In this document: piece after piece, positions 33,189 to 43,807 of the stretch
How positions within the stretch are numbered: position 1 is the first letter of the stretch
Layout: every line of letters starts with the position of its first letter
DNA from: Rhipicephalus microplus
Taxonomy: Eukaryota; Arthropoda; Arachnida; Ixodida; Ixodidae
Direction: 5' to 3'
Assembly (NCBI RefSeq): GCF_043290135.1
Contig: NC_134702.1
Span: 195,456,491-195,520,490, forward strand
DNA length: 64,000 bases
Program-made: the position numbers and the translations under genes
The notes under the pieces: model-generated
What the model was told of the DNA's origin: nothing
The model's input: only the letters and a program-made list of their open reading frames with translations
Database searches by the model: none

Positions 33189-36100
33189 TTACGCTGTGGA
33201 ACGCATACAATAGGGCTTGAGACGCGAAACGTGCACAATCTCTGTCCCGCGGCAGCGTTGGTCAGTGGGGACATGAACAGGTGTGACACCGTAGTTCACC
33301 GGTGAGGTCTGTTCGATAACTTTGTAAGGGCCAAGATAGCGTGACTCAAACTTTTCGCATAAGCCAGGCGTTCGCGCAGGAGTCCACAGAAGTACATTGT
33401 CGCCAGGGTGGTAGAGAACGACGCGGTGAGTGGCATCGTAACGATGTTTGCGATCTTCTTGGCTAGCTTCGGTGTTTACGCGGGCAAGACGACGGCATCG
33501 AGCAACGCGGGACAGAAACTGGTCGCAAACGAATGGTGAAGAGTTGACGGGGCCAGAAAAGAATGAAACGTCGAGTGGTGATGTCGGTTGGCGTCCGTAT
33601 ACTAGGAAAAATGGAGAATAGCCTGTGGTTCGTTGAACTGACGTATTATATGCATACGTGACAAAGGGTAGTATGGCATCCCAATTGCGATGGTCCGGTC
33701 GGATATACATGGACAGCATGTCACACAGCGTGCGATGAAATCTTTCCGTTAAGCCATTGGTTTGCGGGTGATAGCTAGATGTTGTTTTATGAACTGTTTT
33801 TGATGCTTGAAGAACTTCACTGAGCGTGCTTGAAAGAAATGCCTTTCCCCGGTCGCTCAAAAGGACACGAGGGGCTCCATGACGTAGATAAATAGCATTC
33901 AAGAAGAAAGTTGCTACTTCCGAAGCACTTCCTGAAGTGATTGAGGCCGTCTCAGCGTACCGGGTCAAGTGATCAACCGCGGTGACTATCCACCTCTTGC
34001 CGTCTGATGTAGTTGGGAGGGGCCCGAAGAGGTCAATTCCGACGACAGAGAACGGCTCTGATGGACAAGGAAGTGGTTGTAGGGTCCCGACTGGAGGAGT
34101 AGTGGGCCGCTTGCGGTGTTGGCAAAGTGCGCACGAGGCAATATATTTAGCTACTGTCGTGGAAAGACCTGGCCAGAAAAATCGACTGCGGATGCGCTCG
34201 TATGTTTTGTAATAACCCAAGTGTCCTGACGTCGGGTCGTCGTGGGAAGCGCGCAGAACTTCAGTGCGAAGTGCGCGCGGTACGACGGGAACCCATCGGT
34301 GGCCTTCCGGGTGCAAAATGTATCGATATAGCACATCGTCCTCCAACTTGAATAGTCGGAGTTGTTTCCGGAGCCTGGCATTAGGGGAAGACGAAGCACC
34401 GGTAAGCCGACCAATGATGTCAGTGCAATAAGAATCGGCTCGCTGGTGAGTAGCAAGTGCTGACGGACGGGTGGATGAAGGTAGGGAAGAAATGGATGAT
34501 ATCGACGAGGCGTGCTCGGTATAGCCAATTTGACTAGGGGATGTGACGTGCACCGAAAACTGCGGCAAAGGGCATCGTGACAAAGCGTCGGCATCTTGAT
34601 GTTGTCTTCCAGTCTTGTAGATGACGTCAAAGTCATAAGATTGTAATCGGAGAATCCAGCGGCCAAGTCGTCCCGACAAGTTTTTGATTGTGGACAACCA
34701 GCAAAGAGCATGGTGGTCTGTCACAACAGTAAAATGTCGACCATGCAGGTACGGACGAAATTTTTGGATGGACCAGACAACAGCCAAGCACTCTTGTTCG
34801 GTTATCGAGTACCTCTTCTCTGCAGTGGTCAGAGTGCGGCTTGCATACGCGACAACTTTCTCGCGAAAGGCATGGTCGCGCTGGAGCAGTACGGCGCCGA
34901 TTCCTTGTCCACTCGCGTCAGTGTGTAATATTGTAGGTGCCTTGTCATCGAAATAGCAAAGCACCGGTGGGGATGTCAGTGCCTGCTTGAGTTCTTGGAA
35001 TGAGGCTTCGCATTGATCATTCCAATCGAAGGAACCGGTACTAGCAAGGAGCTTGTGGAGAGGAGCGGCAATAGTGGCAAAGTTGCGAATGAAGCGGCGA
35101 AAGTACGATGCGAGTCCAAGGAAACTGCGTAGTTCTTTGGAACGAAAGGGTCGCGGAAAGTTGAGGACTGCGGAAATTTTGTCCGGATCGGGCTGGATGC
35201 CATCTTTAGTAACCAGATGTCCTAGAACTTTTATAGCTGTGTTGCCAAAATGGCACTTCCTTGTGTTTAGTTGAAGTCCCGCGTTGGAGAGACATGTGAG
35301 CACTTGATCTAGGCGTTGCAGATGATCATCAAAAGTGGAAGAAAACACGACGATATCATCGAGGTAGCATAGACAAGTTTTCCACTTGAGGCCACGAAGA
35401 ACAGTGTCAATCATCCTTTCAAATGTGGCGGGAGCATTACATAGACGGAAAGGCATAACGTTAAACTCGTAAAGACCGTCCGGCGTAGAAAAGGCGGTCT
35501 TTTCTTTGTCTGCTTCGTCCATTGGTATTTGCCAATACCCGGAGCGAAGGTCAAGGGTGGAGAAGTATTGGGCGCCTTGCAATGAGTCAAGTGCATCATC
35601 TATACGGGGCATCGGGTATACATCCTTTCGGGTAATCTTGTTGAGCGCGCGGTAATCAACACAAAATCGTACCGATCCATCCTTCTTTTGTACCAACACA
35701 ACGGGTGATGACCAAGAACTGGTAGAGGGTCGTATGATGTTTCTGTTTAGCATATCGGTCACGTTCTCCTCGATGATTTTGCGCTCGGCCAAGGAGACTC
35801 GGTAGGGACGACGGCGTACAACAGTCTGACCTTCAGTGTCGATACGATGATACGCAACTGTGGTCTGTCCTAGTGCCGAAGCATTGGCGTCGAAGGAGGC
35901 CTGGTGTTTCCTGAGCAAATTCAGCAACGCCTCACGCTGAGAAGCAGAAAGGTCAGGATTTATCCCGGGAGCAAAGGAGGAGGAAGTAACAGACTGGGCC
36001 TGTTGTGGCTGAGCTGTCAAGGCGTCAAGAGAGACCAAAGAAACCGGTTGGGTATCCACATAACATGACACTGCAGAACCTTGGGATAGGAGGACGGGCT

Positions 36101-36740
36101 CTGGGGTAGGGTTCAGGCCAATGATTATCGCTGCACTGTCTTTGAACCGCACCAGGCTGGAGGGGACTACAACGCCGCGAGCTAGACAGCTGCTGGAAGG
36201 GGTGATAAGGACGTCACCATTGGCAATATTCGGAGAAGTGATGGTGATGAGTTGCTCTTGACCCGGGAGTAGTATGGATTCGGAAGCTGTGAAGAAACGC
36301 AATGGTTTTTCGTCGACGCGTTCGCTGCAGTGATCGGTCTCGGTCATTTCGACTGCACGTTGACGGCAAGAAATTAATGCAGATGCTGATGAGAGAAAGT
36401 CCCAGCCTAAAATTAGTTCATGAGCACATGAAATTAAGACAGCGAAGGTGATGTGATGAAGAATACCATCAATGAAGACACGCGCTGTACATTGGGCCGA
36501 TGGTCTAATTATTGCTCCATTGGCCCCAATCAAAGATGATCCAAGGTAGGGTGTCTTCACTTTCCGCAATAGAGAACACAAGTCGGCACGCATGACTGAA
36601 ATAGTTGCTCCCGTGTCCACCAAAGCCAACACCCGCACACCTTCCACATTTACCAATAACATGTTTGACGGTCGTTCAGGAGGACTTGGGTCATTTCGCC
36701 GCGATGCAGTTTTCCCTCCAAAAACTGCACTGTTTAGTTT
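33189..36740 (-). CDS. Ty3/gypsy pol polyprotein
   Basis: Open from the frameshift site to 33189, about 1183 residues; the first ATG is at 36662. Order: aspartic protease (LVDTGATIS, about 40-48), RT with YLDD at 35355-35366, RNase H (HTDASGQGIGAVL; VTDHHAL), then integrase with an HHCC zinc finger (SHDDPTSGHLG and CALC), DDE residues in GIDLFGP, SDRGKAF and NGLTERFH, and a C-terminal GPYKVIE module without chromodomain. The codon at 35445-35447 gives Arg in MPFRLCNAPATF, where family members have Gly. Expression depends on -1 frameshifting from gag. The processed enzymes copy the RNA and integrate the DNA. Confidence 0.93.
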   Translation of the reverse strand, partial: KLNSAVFGGKTASRRNDPSPPERPSNMLLVNVEGVRVLALVDTGATISVMRADLCSLLRKVKTPYLGSSLIGANGAIIRPSAQCTARVFIDGILHHITFAVLISCAHELILGWDFLSSASALISCRQRAVEMTETDHCSERVDEKPLRFFTASESILLPGQEQLITITSPNIANGDVLITPSSSCLARGVVVPSSLVRFKDSAAIIIGLNPTPEPVLLSQGSAVSCYVDTQPVSLVSLDALTAQPQQAQSVTSSSFAPGINPDLSASQREALLNLLRKHQASFDANASALGQTTVAYHRIDTEGQTVVRRRPYRVSLAERKIIEENVTDMLNRNIIRPSTSSWSSPVVLVQKKDGSVRFCVDYRALNKITRKDVYPMPRIDDALDSLQGAQYFSTLDLRSGYWQIPMDEADKEKTAFSTPDGLYEFNVMPFRLCNAPATFERMIDTVLRGLKWKTCLCYLDDIVVFSSTFDDHLQRLDQVLTCLSNAGLQLNTRKCHFGNTAIKVLGHLVTKDGIQPDPDKISAVLNFPRPFRSKELRSFLGLASYFRRFIRNFATIAAPLHKLLASTGSFDWNDQCEASFQELKQALTSPPVLCYFDDKAPTILHTDASGQGIGAVLLQRDHAFREKVVAYASRTLTTAEKRYSITEQECLAVVWSIQKFRPYLHGRHFTVVTDHHALCWLSTIKNLSGRLGRWILRLQSYDFDVIYKTGRQHQDADALSRCPLPQFSVHVTSPSQIGYTEHASSISSISSLPSSTRPSALATHQRADSYCTDIIGRLTGASSSPNARLRKQLRLFKLEDDVLYRYILHPEGHRWVPVVPRALRTEVLRASHDDPTSGHLGYYKTYERIRSRFFWPGLSTTVAKYIASCALCQHRKRPTTPPVGTLQPLPCPSEPFSVVGIDLFGPLPTTSDGKRWIVTAVDHLTRYAETASITSGSASEVATFFLNAIYLRHGAPRVLLSDRGKAFLSSTLSEVLQASKTVHKTTSSYHPQTNGLTERFHRTLCDMLSMYIRPDHRNWDAILPFVTYAYNTSVQRTTGYSPFFLVYGRQPTSPLDVSFFSGPVNSSPFVCDQFLSRVARCRRLARVNTEASQEDRKHRYDATHRVVLYHPGDNVLLWTPARTPGLCEKFESRYLGPYKVIEQTSPVNYGVTPVHVPTDQRCRGTEIVHVSRLKPYCMRSTA

Positions 36741-37939
36741 TCCGATCGCTGGGGAGCCAGTTGAGAGACAGGCCGAAGTGGTGAAACAGAGCGTCGGAGT
36801 GGCGAAGGGGAGCGTGGTCGGGATGCACGTGTATTGTTGGTCGGGTTGGAAATGCGCACAGGAGACGGTGATCGGTGGTTGGAAGGACTGTCGGCATAAC
36901 GGTAGTAACCTCGAGCATATGTGTCGTCTCGTTCAAAAGCGGCATAACCACGACGTTCATCTTGCTGCCGACGTCAACAGACCCGGGAAATGTGTCCTCG
37001 AATTCCACAGTAGTAGCAAATAGGACGTGGGGCCCGCCAGGAAGAATGGTAGGTAGGGTTTGGTGGACGGGCGACTAGAGGTGCTAGATGTTCGTGATCA
37101 GGTACAGGTGGTGGTGCTTGAGACGGCGAGGGTTGCATTGCAGCGATCTGTGCATACGAAGGGGGTTGGGCGCATGGTGGAGCACGGTGAATGCTTTGGA
37201 ACGCTGACATTTCTTCTCTAATAATTCCGCGCAGATCGCTAGAGGCGGGTTGAGCGGGAACGTTGTTAGAAGAAGGTAAAGTGTAGGCTTGCAATTCCTC
37301 ACGAATTATGTCTCGAATGATGGATCGGAGCTCCATACTGTTTGCCAGGGGGTTCTCAGAGAAGTCTGGTCGTAGGCGGATTGATTGCAAGGTATCAAGC
37401 CGCTGGCATACCGAGACGACGTCGGAAACCGTCGAAGGGTTGTGTGCGACGAGGGCGTTGAAAGCGGTAGGTCCGATACCCTTCAGAAGGTGCCGGACAC
37501 GATCACCTTCTGGCATGGTGTCGTCGATACGGCGGCAAAGTGCAAGCACATCCTCAATATAGGAAGTGTAGGACTCACCGCAATGTTGAACGCGTTCTGC
37601 CAGTTTCTTGCGAGCAACTTCTGAACGGATGGTCGGTGTACCGAAAATGCGTCGGAGCTGGTCTTTGAAGGAAGACCAATCGCGGAAGTCGCTCTCATGG
37701 TTCAGGAACCACGTCTTGGCAACCTGAGAGACGTAGAACTGGACGCGTGCTAATTTCGATGCCTCGTTCCAGTTGTTGTAGACACCTACGCGGTCATAGT
37801 TGTCGAGCCAGTCTTCGACATCTTCGCCAGGCAGACCGGAGAAGATTGGAGGCTCCCGAGGGGGGTTGTTGACCGGGCTAGGGTTGGCGGCTGGTGGTTG
37901 CGCCGGCGAGTGGTTCGGTTGGGCTTGCTCTTGGGCCAT
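36734..37939 (-). pseudogene. Ty3/gypsy gag with one in-frame stop
   Basis: The ATG at 37939 follows the 5' LTR by about 100 bases and starts a capsid-type protein (VEDWLDNYDRV, KTWFLNH, FGTPTIRS, RHLLKGIG). A zinc knuckle C-x2-C-x4-H-x4-C (CYYCGIRGHISRVC) ends exactly at a TGA (36974-36976). Beyond it the same frame stays open for about 79 more codons, rich in Arg-Ser and Ser-Pro pairs, up to TAA at 36734. I therefore regard the TGA as a break; programmed readthrough is the alternative. Gag packages the element RNA in virus-like particles. Confidence 0.8.
36737..36743 (-). promoter_or_regulatory. gag-pol frameshift site (degenerate slippery heptamer)
   Basis: GGAAAAC on the sense strand directly precedes the gag TAA. 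Pol continues in the -1 frame from here. It differs by one base from GGGAAAC at the matching position in the second gypsy element (56188-56194). A single G-to-A change would explain it and would weaken slippage in the P site. Confidence 0.6.
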
Positions 37940-38021
37940 GGTGCTCTGCTGGCGCAAGCGACGTCCCGAACGGAGCTCCAGGAGCTGGCTTTGGATGGAG
38001 AGAGGTCGAAGAGATCGGGAA

Positions 38022-38033
38022 GCACCTCCACCA
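38022..38033 (-). other. Primer-binding site candidate
   Basis: TGGTGGAGGTGC on the sense strand lies two bases after the 5' LTR. It starts with TGG, as expected for pairing to the CCA end of a tRNA. The first seven bases are shared with the sites at 32364-32375 (+) and 57536-57547 (-). I cannot name the tRNA. Confidence 0.5.
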
Positions 38034-38035
38034 CT

Positions 38036-38166
38036 TGAAATACAACGGTGCAGCTGACGCTTTATTGAAGCAACAGCAAAATGGCGCCGATCATCAAGAG
38101 GAACGTGCCGAAGACTGATGATGATTATTGTTAGATGAGGAAGATGACGTACAATGAATTCTCACA
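38036..38166 (-). repeat. 5' LTR of the gypsy element
   Basis: Identical over all 131 bases to 33016-33146 by direct reading. AATAAA is at 38066-38061 on the sense strand. Confidence 0.92.
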
Positions 38167-38212
38167 ATATATATATATGGAAACGCAAGAAAGAAGAAAA
38201 AATCCCAGAAAG

Positions 38213-38290
38213 GAGACCCTGGCAAACGGAGTCGAACGTAGGACCTCCGCATGTGAATGCGAGGCGTTAATCACTGAACCACCGAAAGGT
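38213..38290 (-). other. tRNA-like sequence (probable SINE head)
   Basis: On the minus strand it reads GGTGGTTCAGTGATTAACGC (A-box type), a short anticodon-arm-like palindrome, then a B-box word CGTTCGACTCC. No paired acceptor stem was found. It is a different family from the abundant SINE of this window. Confidence 0.45.
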
Positions 38291-40215
38291 ACATTTTCGG
38301 ACGTTAAAACGCCAAGCCATTCATATCTACCATTTACCGCTGTTGGCGGGCAGCTCGGGGGGGGGGGGGGGGCACTATCGCGTTTTGAGCATTATAAGCA
38401 AGATGACGCAGTGAGTGCACGGCAGCTCTCATCTCTTAGCGTGCTGTGGTCCGCGTTAAGAATAAGCGGGTGTACGCTCGATAGCGCGTCCTTATCTTGC
38501 ATTGGGGAGAATCGTACGTCTTAGCTAGCCTTTGAGTTTCGTCGGAATTATTCTGTTGTAGTTACCAGGCGCACAAAGTTCACTGCAATTGTTGCACAGC
38601 CCCCGTTTGCGAAACGTGCGTGATTTTCAGACACAGCGAAGTAATAACTGAGAAGCTTATTCGCGTTACTCTGTACCTGTGAGTACGTTTCATCCGTATT
38701 TTGTGCGTGAAAAATGCGGGACACGTTTAGATCTGCTTGCCATTCTGCGCATGAACTTCAAACTTGTAGCTATTACGTTCATTGCTTCACCTTTGCGGCA
38801 AAGGTGTGACTTTTTTACACTTTATTTTGTTTCCTTCTTTCTCGATTTTTTGCTCACGGGCGAGTTTTCACTCGCAACCATCGGGGCCGACACCAAGGGT
38901 GGAATTTCTGTGACACGAGCTCTCAAACGCTATCGCGTTAAGAATTACGGTCGAATTTATTGCCGAATTTGAGAGAACTAGTGTGGAATCTGAGAAAATG
39001 TACAGCATGGGCACACAGCGATTGCCGTTCGTACACAGCTGATGACACTTGACACCTATCATAGCGGTAGGCACGTAGGGTTCTCTGACACGAGTAGGAT
39101 CCTCTTGGGGAGTTTCAATAATTAATTGCGTGACATGCGTGCAACTTTTCCTTCCACTTCTTATTTCTGAGTGTCATGGCAGTAGAGAGAAGTGTCGTCT
39201 ACAGCAAGTTCCAGTGAGGTTAATTTTTCCTTAGCATGTAGTCACAGTTGTGGCGTAGCAGTGCTGGATGAAGCATAAATCACGCGCTGCAGGCCGAGGC
39301 AGCGGTGCTCTGTCTGGTGTGGCCCAGGAGTCACTCTCTCCTTTCTTTTTTTTTCAATTCAAAAGAGTGCCTTTTGACATAACTAGCCTACGTAAAAACG
39401 ACACAGGCTCATCACACATAAATAAACAAGTTGCACTTTGGATAAAGTTTAACAAGGACCGGTTGAATGATTCTCCTATCCACTACTGTAAGTCCAGAAG
39501 GTGACCGGGATGGTGACCATTGTACTAATATGATGAAGGCGCGCTTGCTCTAGGCCCGGTAGTCCACGGCAGTTATTGGAGCGTCACAAAAGAGCAAGTG
39601 GTTCCATACGCTGCGCGGTACTGTTGCGGCCAGTATGCTCTCCTTTATCAAACATTAGTTAGAGGTTATCAGTTCATTCTTCCGGTTACTTTTAGTTATT
39701 TCTGTCGATATAATAATTTTGACTCTTTGTGAACAATTGAACTCTGTCTTAAACACTGCCAGCCTTGTTTTAGGAGGATAACATTGACCATTTTATCGTG
39801 AGCATGACGTTTCCAAATGTGATGAGAGATTAGGATGATCGACAGAACAGACCACTAAAGAATATTGCGCTCAAACGCCTTTTATTGCTAGTTCGTATTC
39901 GCCTCGCAGTTGTCCTCGAGCAACTTCCTTGGATGTCGTGCATTACGGGGTCCTTTAGGCAATATTTAGTCAAACGCTCGGCTGCTACCCTTGCTATTCC
40001 CAGTGCGTGTACATGTGTGTTTGTGCATACATTTTGATGATAGTAAGAGTACTGTGCGAACACAGGTGAGGCCAATGCGATAGCCCAGATATCCGCTCAT
40101 GGCGAGCCTTTGCTGTTCGTCTTATAGCTGCGTTTTCAGTACTACCCCACCCACCGTCTATCAGCGAACCCCGGCGCGTTCGCGGTTTATAATGACACGT
40201 GTTCCAGATGCATTT
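38291..40215. other. No gene recognised
   Basis: Contains a G-run of 18 at about 38359-38376 and otherwise unremarkable sequence. No open frame with a recognisable domain. Confidence 0.45.
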
Positions 40216-40216
40216 C

Positions 40217-40985
40217 ACTTTCACTTTATTTCCTTAAAGGCCCCGAGTGGGGGCATTACATAAGGGGTGGGTGTACAGTAAGGGGACATGATACATGACC
40301 ATTCAGGATGAGAGGTGCACCTTTACAGCATGAATGAGAGCATTTGGGTTGGTGGTGGCACCGATGGCGTAGCGAAGGCCGTTCCAGTCTACAATGGTGC
40401 GTGGGAAAAAAAGAAGATGAGAAGGTGAGAGTACGGGTTTAAGAACGAGCAATACTTAAGCAATGACCTGTACGAAGGGATATGCGAGCAGGCAGTGAGA
40501 TGTAAGATGGATGATTAAGTAAACAGTAATAAATTTTCTGAAACAGGGATAGGCTGGCAGTGTGACGCCAACAAGAAAGGGCGGCCAGGCCAGTTGCCAC
40601 CTTTAATGAGGATACCATAACGTTATACGGATATGATGAGTGAATGAACCTAATGGCGCAATTCTGCACCATATCTAATGGGTATAGTAGATAAGATTGA
40701 TGAGGATTCCAGATTGCGGACGCGTACTCAAGTTTTGGTCGAATAAAACGTTTGTACGTGATGAGATTAACGTTAGGAGGAGAGCTGCGTATATGACGTC
40801 TGAGAAAACCTAGGGTTTTGTTTCTGGATGAGATGACAACGGACACATGCGGAAACCAATTGATATCTTTGGAGATAGTTACAACGCGATATTTGAAGGT
40901 ACGAACAGATTCAATAGGAGTGCTAGCAATTTTGTACGGATAGAGAAGAGGACTTTGCGAGCGGGTGACGGACTACTTGATTCGA
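40217..40985 (-). pseudogene. 5'-truncated relative of the monomer-bearing non-LTR element
   Basis: The minus-strand frame 40846-40439 matches the C-terminal part of the ORF2 at 22596-25385 (KTLGFLRRHIR, KLEYASAIWNPHQSYL, IRFIHSSYPYN, RTGH). The 3' UTR is also shared, including the hairpin at 40254-40240 and a short GTGAAAGTGAA tail at about 40217-40229. Substitutions are many, so it is a different subfamily or an old copy. Everything upstream of the C-terminal third of ORF2 is lost. Confidence 0.88.
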
Positions 40986-43800
40986 CTACCTCTGGTGACT
41001 AAGACTCAAATCGCTGATCAATGCGACTACGCACGCAGTGAAATTCAGTGCTGAGGTTATGTGATTTACGTTGGCTTTACATGAACCTATCCACTTTATT
41101 CACAATGTGTGGTAGCTAAGTCTACTTCGCCTTCTCTGTGACTTCCAAGCTCATCTTTCAATCAACATTTGTTAGAAACCACCTCCTGTGTATCCGTGGT
41201 GTGCTGCGATGACACCGAGTTTCTAGAAGTTCGGGGAAGAAGACGGTCACCTCTATGTCAGCGTGGTTCAAAAACTATTCAACAGAACACAGAACACAAA
41301 GCGTCAAGGATGTAAACGTACAAGTCACGTTTTACGTACGTAGGTCTAAAATTATCACAGGAACGCATTGCCACATAGACTTAATTGGTAATGAGAGGTG
41401 GGTGCACTAACAAAAAAGTTGCACACAGTTGATCGCGATCTCCAAATGTGAAAGTTCGAGCACCTCCCCCCACCTCTTCCACGATGACTCAGACAAAATG
41501 CCCGTTTGAATACTGGCTTTGTTGAAAGATAGGGGGGGGGCAGATTCATTGGCGAGAAAAGAAGAAACGTCGCTAAGAGTGGCTGCACACGTGCAACCAC
41601 CGCCCCACGCGAGGGTTTACCGAAGCGGTTAGCTGGTGTAGTCGGGAGCACACGAAATCTCGGCGTTATTCTAAGCAAGAAATAGGGAGGTGGGATAGCA
41701 TTCTAGCTTCTGTATATGTATGGCGAGTGCGGGGCTTGGGGAATGTGGGAGACACATGTGGCGAGGCTGAGTAGGCGGGAGGGATCGGATGACGCTTGTT
41801 CATACGTCAAAGAGCTCGCCAGCATCCCCTCTCTTTATGACCCATAAAGGCACATGCCGTGACTATAGCGGCTGCAGCTGCGGTGAGTAAGAATGGCGAC
41901 CGCGTTCTCATATAGGGGAGTAGATTGACAACTGTACTTTACTGTACTTATTACAGTAAAAAGGCTGCCTAAAGCCTAGTCGTATGGCAGCGTTGTTGCA
42001 TTGCCCAGGTCAAAACTATCCTCGTTGTCGAGCACTGTTCGGCAGAGAGAGATAGAAAGGAGTGTTTTATTAAAGAGATAGGGCACATCAACGCGAGAAT
42101 TCTTACAGTTTTACCTTCTTGGTCGGGAGAACTGCACTCCTGTCTCCACCATCTCTAAAAAGAGACTGCATTCACAGACATGGCAGCAGAACTGGTGGTG
42201 GTGGTGGTGGTTAGAACAAGAAGATGCTTAATTTCTTCAGCTCAGTAGGAAGCGTGGCGCAGCACCTGCGAGTAGGGTGGATAGAGAAAACAGTAAAAAC
42301 AGTGGATAGGGCTAGGGCTCTTTTTCTTTTCTCCCATCAGGACTCAAAAGAGAAAAAAAATGCAGCAGCGTTGCACCTCTTTCCCCCATGATAAACACGG
42401 AGAATGCGGCAAGTTTCGCGAGAAGGTCACCTGTCTTTTCCCTCTTCTCCTTCATCCAACCTTCAACCAAGCTGTGAAATGTTTTTTTTTCATTATTTCT
42501 CTCATCCCCATTTGTATGGAAACGTAGCGGGCTCCGCAACCCGTCCTGCGAAGCAACAGTTTTCCTCTTTGCATTCTTTTAGCATTTCTTGTCACTGGTT
42601 TTTTCTGCTCCTTTCCCCCTCTCTTGTCCTCCAGTCCTGACGATCCCCGAAATTATATCAATGCCACTTTTACAAGTACAACAATTTTTTTCACTGAAAT
42701 GAGTGCGTGTATGCGTTCTTAAAGTGTGTATCACACATCGCCCTAGTTGAGTTCACTACATTTACAAAGAATTAACGCTGATTTCAGTTGTTCGTGTTTC
42801 ATTAGTTCAACTTACACGATAGATCAAAATAATTTACACGCTCTAATAAACCATGAGCTGGCTTTCATTATTATGGAAAGCGGACAAATATTTCCATTTA
42901 TTTTTACTCGCAAAACAAAGAAAAAAATTGTTAACCATTAAGATTTACTTATAACAGTTATTACCTTCTTGTACAATCAAACCACAACTGTGATAACTTT
43001 CATTACTGCATATCAAAGCAACATTACAGATATTACAGTGGTGTGATTAACATTACCGAAGTTATATTAAGAAAAAGACATGGTGCAAACAACGTGTTTT
43101 GTAATTTCGATGAATTATTTACTTATATTCTGTAAAATTAGCCTATTATTGATAACTTATTTGGTCTCAGACCGAAATTTCCCACTCTAGGAACTACTTG
43201 ACAAGAAGAGCACAGATAATTCAAGAAGAGCTCACAAAAAATTTTTTGCACCGCACCACCAACCGCCGGGTCGCTCAACACTCGCGAGATCACAATGTGT
43301 CATTCGCTGCCAGGAACTATCACACGATTGCTGTTCGCACAATGCCCTTCTATCGATGATAACCTTCATTGTAGCTTGTAGTTGCTTCTGATATCCAGAA
43401 GCAGCACAGAACGATTTCTTTTTCTCGAACGCGGCCGTTTGCTTCACCCAATCTTCACTGCACTGGCTTTGTCTGCGCCATGTTGGTTTGGGGAGAACGG
43501 CCTCCCGAGGGTGAGGCTACCAACGTCACTCCTTGAATAGCCATGAAATGCCGCTTAGCGATGAGCCGGAACATTTTCGGGGCAACCACCAAGGCAAAAG
43601 CGATGCGCGGGAGCATTTCCGGAGCAACCACGGGAGCATAATCAGAGGACGGGCACTATTTTCCTTCGGTTTCCTTCCTCCGCCGCCCACCACAGAAAAA
43701 ACAGTGGGAAACGATTCTATTTTCTACCGCACAATCCGGTTTGAATGATACCACCGGAGGAGAGTGGGCGCATCATTCTCCCGATCTCTCTAAGCTGGGT
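40986..43800. other. No gene recognised
   Basis: Holds a short (GGT)n run near 42193-42212 and purine or pyrimidine-rich tracts at 42310-42640. A minus-strand frame at 43232-43447 is open but without recognised domain. Confidence 0.45.
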
Positions 43801-43807
43801 ATATTTT

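Larger units (their letters stand above)
33016..38166 (-). mobile_element. Ty3/gypsy LTR retrotransposon, recent
   Basis: A 5151-bp element with identical 131-bp LTRs, gag, pol (protease, RT, RNase H, integrase) and no env. Identical LTRs indicate recent insertion, since LTRs are the same when copied. Candidate primer-binding site and polypurine tract are in the right places. Defects found: one TGA in gag and an Arg in a normally Gly position of a conserved RT motif, so this copy may be inactive although the family should be active or recently so. Confidence 0.93.

Noticed and set aside
33982..36584. Several plus and minus frames of 60-190 codons inside the gypsy pol
   Set aside because: Other-frame shadows of the intact pol.
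43232..43447. Possible small host exon on the minus strand
   Set aside because: No ATG start, no splice context I can support and no recognised domain.
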